This document shows, one piece after another, positions 56,141-64,000 of a stretch of 64,000 bases of DNA. The translations under genes were made by a program, and so were the position numbers. This stretch comes from Aphelidium insulamus. Taxonomy: Eukaryota; Aphelidiomycota; Aphelidea; Aphelidiaceae. The stretch lies in assembly GCA_036784855.1 (NCBI GenBank), contig JAZDSV010000021.1:192555-256554 (forward strand). The letters run 5' to 3'. The notes below the pieces were generated by a model. The model worked only from the letters and a program-made list of their open reading frames with translations. It searched no databases and was not told the origin of the DNA. Each line of letters begins with the position of its first letter. The stretch's first letter is position 1.

Positions 56141-56358
56141 CTCTTTAGGCGGTCAAAAAATATCTTCTGCAAGATGTGCTCATTAAGGTTGACCAAAAAG
56201 GGTGGCCCCCCCGGAAATACTGCGTATTTTGTACTCTGCGCCAGGCTATTGTATACGGGCACGAGCCAGCCGCCATCATTGCGACACCACTTTTGCACAC
56301 AGTTTAATAGCACTCAATAGCAATTTATTCAGTGTGCAATGCGCATCTAGTGTCGAAC
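56141..56358. other. short intergenic region downstream of U1
   Basis: Separates the U1 3' end from the ARFGAP stop codon. A minus-strand open frame (56,059-56,313) crosses the U1 3' half; it is discussed among the findings and not accepted as a gene. Confidence 0.3.
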
Positions 56359-58232
56359 CTAATACAAATAAGTTATCCACCTAATAAAACAAGATGCACG
56401 ACGCACCGCATCTTCTAGTTTGCTGACACCAGCCTGGACAAGCGCCTTCACGGAGCGGATATCAGCGGCCGCCTGACTGGCAAACGTCCTTGCCACATCC
56501 GACATGGCGCTCTGTGCCACCGCCACCACATCCTGCAGCGTGTCCAACTCACCGCCACCACGACGCTGCGGTGATCCACCGTCGGACTTGTTGCCGTAAA
56601 ACTGATCGCTCGATATGGACGTGGCACCACCAAATTGCTGTAGTTTGGCCGAGGACTCGGCATCGGCAGGTGCGTGTGCGTTACGGTTAAAGTACATGTC
56701 GGAGGAGATGGACTTGGCGGCGCCAAACTTTTCGCGCGCTTGATTTGCCTCCGGTATGCTGCTGGACTGTTGTTGCTGGCTGCTGCCAAAAGACGAGAAA
56801 GACTGCGCGCTGTTTGTCGAGCTGCTCACAGTTGTCCCGCCAACTGCGCCGAACCCCAGCCTTGCCCACAGTTAGAAGTAGCTTACTAGTACAAACACAA
56901 TATTCCTACCTAGCTGACTGTGCGGGCGGCCCAGACATTGCACCAAAACCCATCTTGGCCACGCCGGCGCCTAACGCGTCGACTGGCTTGCCTCCGGCAC
57001 TGGGGTCGTTGTACGCCAAGCGAGATGCGCCGCCACTGCTACTACTAGCCGCCGTTAATGATCAATTAAATGTATAAATATAATATCGAACCTGGCCGCC
57101 GAAAACCTGCTACTGTCATTCGCTGCGTTGGTGGCGAGAAGGCCTTGTCGCGCAAGCTCTTCGCGCCGCTCAGCCTCCTCCTTGGCCTTGGCCTCCATCT
57201 CATCAAAACTAACGGCCACCTTCTTCACGCCCAGCTTGCCGCCCTTTCTGGCCCGTGAAGCTGCCCCGGCCGTACCCGACGATCCACTGCTCGAGGTGGT
57301 AGAAGTGGACGAGAGCAACTTGTTGACGGCAGCCGTAGACGGCTGATTAGGCGCAGCGCCGATGGAGGGACGACGCGCAGATACATCAGGTTCATCTGAT
57401 GTAACAGCAGCCGGCGCAGAAACAGCAGCAGTAGCAGCAGTGGTGGTAGTAGTAGTTGTTGTAGAAGCCTGACGAACAGGAGCAGCAGCCGGTGCTGAAG
57501 CCGTAGTAGTCGTCGGAGATACTTTGCTGGCAGCACCGGCGTCCCATCCACCCCAATTGGTCTCGTCAAAAAAGTCGTCGTGCGCCTTGGCAGCAGTGTC
57601 TGCACCGGCGCCACCAGCTCCCACCGCCGCATCGTCGCCGTCCATGACCACGCGTGACGGGTACCTGTGATGTACATGTCACCCTACATACAGATGACAG
57701 CACAGCCATCCACGACGTACTTGCGCGAATCATCCTGCGCCCGCTGTGCCAAACGCTCCTTGTAGAGGGCAGCGGGACGGCTGCTGTACCGTGTCTTGGC
57801 GTCCACGGAGCCGGCCATGCCGTGCTGACGGAAAAAGTCGGCCGCCGCCGCATTCCCACCAACCTTCATCACCCGCAGCTGGTCCCACGTCCACGAGTCC
57901 AGGTTGGTCGACCTGAGGAGGCGGGTGGCGACGTCAGCCCAAGCAGTGTAAAGACATGTGCATGCGTGGCCTGCCTGACAAAGCTGATGTGTACGCCCAT
58001 ATTGCGGTGAACGGCGGAGCAGTCCAGGCACAGGTAGATGCCAAACGTGACGCTGCTCCACGTGGGGTTCTTGGCGTTGCAGTCAAAGCATGCCTGGGTG
58101 GGGGAGGTACGTGTCAGTACGGACGACAGGATCTGTGCACACATATACACACGCATGCACCTTGTTGTCCCGCTTGGACTGCAGCTTCTTGAAGAGCTCG
58201 GCGATTTCGGCTTTGGACGGCGCGGCGGTCAT
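56359..58232 (-). CDS. ARF GTPase-activating protein, ARFGAP2/3 (Glo3) type
   Basis: Six exons: 58232-58161, 58093-57975, 57912-57721, 57664-57092, 57044-56910, 56860-56359; 530 residues. The GAP domain has the zinc finger [15 protein letters not shown] with [17 protein letters not shown] and the arginine finger region [18 protein letters not shown], then [15 protein letters not shown] Thr/Ala/Ser-rich linker contains a basic patch. The C-terminal Glo3 motif region has [17 protein letters not shown] and [13 protein letters not shown], followed by an amphipathic helix. ARFGAP2/3 proteins act on ARF1 in COPI coats at the Golgi. The join completing FVRSTN works only with a GC donor (CAG/GCAGGC). 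Confidence 0.93.
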
Positions 58233-58743
58233 TTCGAGTGTTTTGCGTTGATGTGAGCGTGATCGGTTTCTCAGCGTCGCTTGCTTCACATATGTACAAT
58301 ACAACATTACATATGCCTGCGTATCTCTCTGTATATATCATGTCATGTATGCGCTTGGCATCTCGACTATTACAGCTTACCTTATTAGCCCACCCCCATC
58401 ATACTCACAGCGGTATCTACATACCTCTGAACTGTTTCTGTGCCTTAGTCGACATAACTTGATAACATTCTACGTCTCTTCTGTCTCTTCTACGTATACT
58501 ATCTCTTGCCGTGCATACAATCTAGTCTACACAACACCATTTATATGCTTGCTTATTTGTGTCTTGCAAGACGGTACGTCGTCGGTGTAATTTTATTGAC
58601 AATAATGAATATGGATGGAGAAGCAATACACAAAATACCTTGTCGCAAATCGTAATGGCACAACTGAATTGCTGCCACGTGGATAATAAATTGCACAATG
58701 ACCACGATATAATGGATGTCTAATAACGCTCTTCAAGACAGCT
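58233..58743. other. intergenic region between ARFGAP and GH5 genes
   Basis: Promoter of ARFGAP (minus strand) and 3' flank of the GH5 gene. Rich in short pyrimidine tracts (TCTCTTCTGTCTCTTC near 58,470). No gene is recognised. Confidence 0.35.
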
Positions 58744-59985
58744 TCAGTGCTGAACGACCAGTTTGACGCTACTATACTGTGGCTGTGATGGCGCGGCCGA
58801 CTGCGGCTCATCCTTCTCCTCCACTTCCGGCTGAACTCCAGGTCCCAGCTGCGCGGGAAATATGTCGCGTATGGATTGCATGAGCGGAGGGTACACCAGC
58901 GCAGACATGTTTTGTGTGAGCATGCCGTACTCATCGCGACCCACACTGAACTCTCCCGTCACCGGATCCAGCTCCGGGCGCTGATCCGCCAGCGGCCAGT
59001 ACGTAAAGTCCAAATCGTGTTCGCGCAGGTATCGCAACGTGTACTCGGTCCATGCTGGTCCTAATCCAGTCGCATTGTGATTGTTTCCCGTCTCGCCGAT
59101 CCACACTGGTGCCAGCTGCTGTTGGAAAATGTATCCCCAGTACCTGTCCAGCTGTTCGGCGTACACCTTGTACGACGGGCTCGTCTCATTCCACGGAAAT
59201 CTGGCTCCCAGATAGAAGAAAGGGTATACTGTAGTGTTAATTATACGGCATTAAATGCTGTCATGCATACCGTGCACTGTGTAGACAAGCCTGTCGGGTT
59301 GCTCTAGTTGTACGGGAAGCTGTTTCACTCCGCTCAAATTGTGCAGCTGGGAATATGCGGTGACAGAGTCGGGAATGTTGAAGTATTTGCCGAGCGCCTC
59401 GTGGAGTGCCGGTTCAAACTTCATATAGTAGAACACGATTTGCATCACATTTGGCACATAAGAGTCAAAATCAAACAGGCCGCCCACAATTACCAGAACG
59501 TTGGCATTAGTAGCAATTATCTACATTGGATGTTGTTTGTATACTGAATAATATCTATATCAATAACTACAAACCTTATTGCCGACAGATGTGGCGGCAG
59601 AGTGCCAGTCAAAATACTTGACCTTGGTGCGGCCAACAATCTCTCGCAGTGCGAATAGGAGCGCCTGGTGCGATGCATCGGTCAGATCGGGGTGCGTGTA
59701 GTTGACGATAGCGGGCGCGAAATCCTTCAGCTCCATCTCGCCGTCACCAGTGCCCCAGGTGGGAACATTCATACTGACGCGCGGGTAGAATATCCAAGAG
59801 AAGCGCGTGTCCAGCTTCACATCGGGACGGATCTCATTGCGCAGATCGGCGCCGATAACATACAACTGGTCGCGGTAACGCTCCACCATATTCACCCACG
59901 CCTGCTCAAACATGGCCACACTGAACCGCTCATTGAACCACAGTCCATTGAAGTCTCGGGGATCGCAGCACCTATTTACATATGA

Positions 59986-60027
<42 letters not shown>

Positions 60028-60579
60028 AGACTAACCATCCACCATCCGACATGTGGTTGTCGAGAATGACCATCACCTTCTCGGTGGCCAGCGCAGCCAC
60101 CACCAAATCAAATACTTCGAGAGCGCGGACAAACTTGTGCGAAATGATGCCGGCAGTACGTAGCGCAGTATAAGACTGCGGGTGCAGCAGCGGGTTGTGC
60201 AGCGCCAACTCCAGCGACCAATTCAGGCGCACGCAATTGAACCCCAGACCGCGAATGGTGGCGGCAATCTCGCGCGGTGTCTTGAAGGTAAGACCGGCCG
60301 GCACAAATGCACTCATCTGCGCGCCGTGCCTGGTGGCGGGTGAGGGTTAGAGGCGGGTGAGAGAAAGAGATGGTGCAAGTATTTACAAAGAAGTACTCAC
60401 CAGTTGATGCATGCCAGCTTGACCCGATTGCCGCTCTGGTCAACGATCCAGCGGCCACTGGTGCGCAGTGGGAGCTGGCTGGGGTGGACTACGGAGCTGG
60501 CACAGGCTACATGGCTGCATACAGCGGCGACAAGAAGCAGCAGCAGCGACAGCGCACCACGGCGCATAATTGACGGCAT
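58744..60579 (-). CDS. secreted glycoside hydrolase family 5 enzyme
   Basis: Five exons: 60579-60401, 60329-60036, 59971-59575, 59520-59271, 59228-58744; 534 residues. A signal peptide (GALSLLLLLVAAVCSHVACA) is followed by GRWIVDQSGNRVKLACINWH. GH5 landmarks in order: GFNCVRLNWSLEL, VMVILDNHMSDGGWCC, the acid/base LRNEIRPD, and the nucleophile in PVWIGETGNN, with WTEYTLRYLREHDLDFTYW near the end. The C-terminal 40 residues are Pro/Glu-rich. Most such fungal enzymes cut beta-1,4- or beta-1,3-glucans, but specificity cannot be read here. Intron 2 contains TA and TG repeats. Confidence 0.88.
59984..60028. repeat. TA/TG compound microsatellite in a GH5 intron
   Basis: About 13 TA units directly followed by about nine TG units, inside the second intron of the GH5 gene. 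Confidence 0.85.
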
Positions 60580-61365
60580 TTTCAGGGACTGCAGAGATTG
60601 GGCAATGACGTCAAGCAAAGTGTTTCCTTCACGTCACCGTTACTGAATATCAGGGTCGGCTGACATAAGCAAGAATTGCTGGCGTTTACCTTTAAACATG
60701 ACGTGCAATCGCTTTATATATACAGTATATACATATTCACTTCGTTTAGTTGAGAATTCATGTGGTTACTTATTATAAGAATAAGTGAAGTACATACCAT
60801 AGTAGATGAGGTCGGTGCTTGTTGGAGCTACAGGATCATCGGCCAAGTCAGCATCATTCTGGCATAATGAGCTGCAGCTATAAAGGGAATGCGGTTCGTG
60901 TTTTAATCAATAGAGAAGAATCTGCTGTCTTTTTATTTCTATCTCGGGTATCCAAACGATCGTTGGTTAACACCATGCCTCATCTACAAGCTGATACAGG
61001 GACCTGTATACATGAGCTGTATCCTGTTCATAGTAAACCTATACTATGTACAGTGAGTTAAATTGCTTCGTTAGCTTTGGCACTGTTCTCTGAAGTGCAG
61101 TGCATATATTACCAATTGCTTTCAACACACCATGAATTATATTATTATTATTGTATTGTATATTATTATTGTATATTGTAATTTGTAACTTAATTTGACT
61201 GTTCATGCTCATAACGTTACCAAATATATGAGTACAGGCAATTAATCTGCCCCTAAGTGCAGCAACAGCATGGACAACCATTTAAAAACAGTGGCAGCTT
61301 GTTCAGCGGCGCCTCGCGAGGCGTTGCAAGCAATTGTTTTCGTGGGAAGCTGTTAAAATAGTGCA
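60580..61365. other. intergenic region between divergent GH5 and esterase genes
   Basis: AT-rich interval with ATTATT and TATATA runs (60,715-60,745; 61,138-61,180). It should hold the two promoters. No gene or RNA is recognised. Confidence 0.4.
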
Positions 61366-63712
<2,347 letters not shown>

Positions 63713-63767
63713 TTCTGAAAAAATAAAATCGCCTTGCCCGAGTAATTTACGTCACTGCCAGATTTCA

Positions 63768-64000
63768 ATGACGCGTGTTGAGGGCGTTTTTCTCGACGCG
63801 TTCACGTTCAGCGATGATATCGGCGATACGGCTGCGTACTGCGTCGATACTGGACCGGATGGACCGGTTATACGGTCGCTGGGCACGTTGGCCTCTCCTG
63901 CCATCACCGCCAGCAGTGAGCCGCTCTATCGCGCCGCCTCCCTGCTGGTCAATGATAATGAGCTGGTGGCTATGCCGACGGAAACTGTATTCGGTCTGTC
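63768..64000 (+). CDS. SUA5: Sua5/YrdC threonylcarbamoyl-AMP synthase, 5' part only
   Basis: Open from the ATG at 63,768 to the window edge (77 codons). The sequence ends AASLLVNDNELVAMPTETVF followed by GLS, the conserved N-terminal YrdC motif (LxxGxxVAxPTETVYGL). The enzyme makes the threonylcarbamoyl-AMP used for t6A at position 37 of ANN-decoding tRNAs. The ~50 residues before this motif are longer than in bacteria, as in eukaryotic Sua5, and include GPVIRSLGTL. The catalytic pocket beyond the motif lies outside the window. Confidence 0.85.
   Translation, partial: MTRVEGVFLDAFTFSDDIGDTAAYCVDTGPDGPVIRSLGTLASPAITASSEPLYRAASLLVNDNELVAMPTETVFGL

Overview
The window is nuclear DNA from a eukaryote with a compact genome: about 30 genes in 64 kb on both strands, most of them split by short introns (mainly 45-75 nt, donors such as GTACGT, GTGAGT or GTATGT). 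I rebuilt exons by hand from reading frame, splice sites and family similarity. Most joins are phase-consistent, but none is supported by RNA evidence. The gene set points to a flagellated, fungus-like opisthokont, most plausibly a zoosporic (chytrid- or blastoclad-type) fungus. Evidence for flagella: a ZMYND10 homologue (dynein-arm assembly) and a CatSper3-like channel. Evidence for a fungal type: a mitochondrial MutS (MSH1), an Hst3/Hst4-like sirtuin, a Brc1/Rtt107/PTIP-type BRCT protein, and a very large multi-domain VPS10 receptor. Another flagellated unikont is not excluded.

Layout. 0-6 kb: METTL21-like methyltransferase, four-repeat Myb protein, an unknown small gene, CNOT2. 6.5-13.4 kb: a VPS10/sortilin receptor with three VPS10 units. 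13.5-18.2 kb: PRELID1/Ups1, BRF1 and ZMYND10, all on the minus strand. 18.2-20.2 kb: unknown small genes, two with secretory-type N-termini. 20.6-23.8 kb: MSH1 with apparent frame breaks. 24-28.2 kb: an acidic disordered protein, an MIT/coiled-coil (Atg38/NRBF2-like) protein and a cytochrome b5 protein. 28.2-35 kb: four consecutive minus-strand single-pass membrane proteins, including a tandem pair of VWA proteins whose tails carry two NPxY motifs spaced as in integrin beta. 35.4-40.7 kb: SDHAF4, a tentative NOL11-like protein and a multi-BRCT protein. 41.3-46.4 kb: anamorsin, a Gln/Pro-rich membrane protein and CatSper3-like. 46.4-54 kb: a BRO1/ALIX protein, an unknown Cys-motif protein and ARS2/SERRATE. 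54-58.2 kb: sirtuin, a U1 snRNA gene and ARFGAP2/3. 58.7-64 kb: a secreted GH5 hydrolase, a type-B carboxylesterase and the start of Sua5/YrdC.

Most genes are unrelated housekeeping functions, as expected for a eukaryotic chromosome. Recurring themes are flagellar biology (ZMYND10, CatSper3), membrane traffic (VPS10, BRO1, ARFGAP, MIT protein), adhesion-like surface proteins (28-35 kb) and RNA processing (U1, ARS2, CNOT2). Two genome-level signals stand out. About six introns appear to use GC instead of GT donors, and the U1 snRNA that pairs with donors lies in the same window. GGGTTAAGG and CCAATCA motifs recur upstream of several genes.
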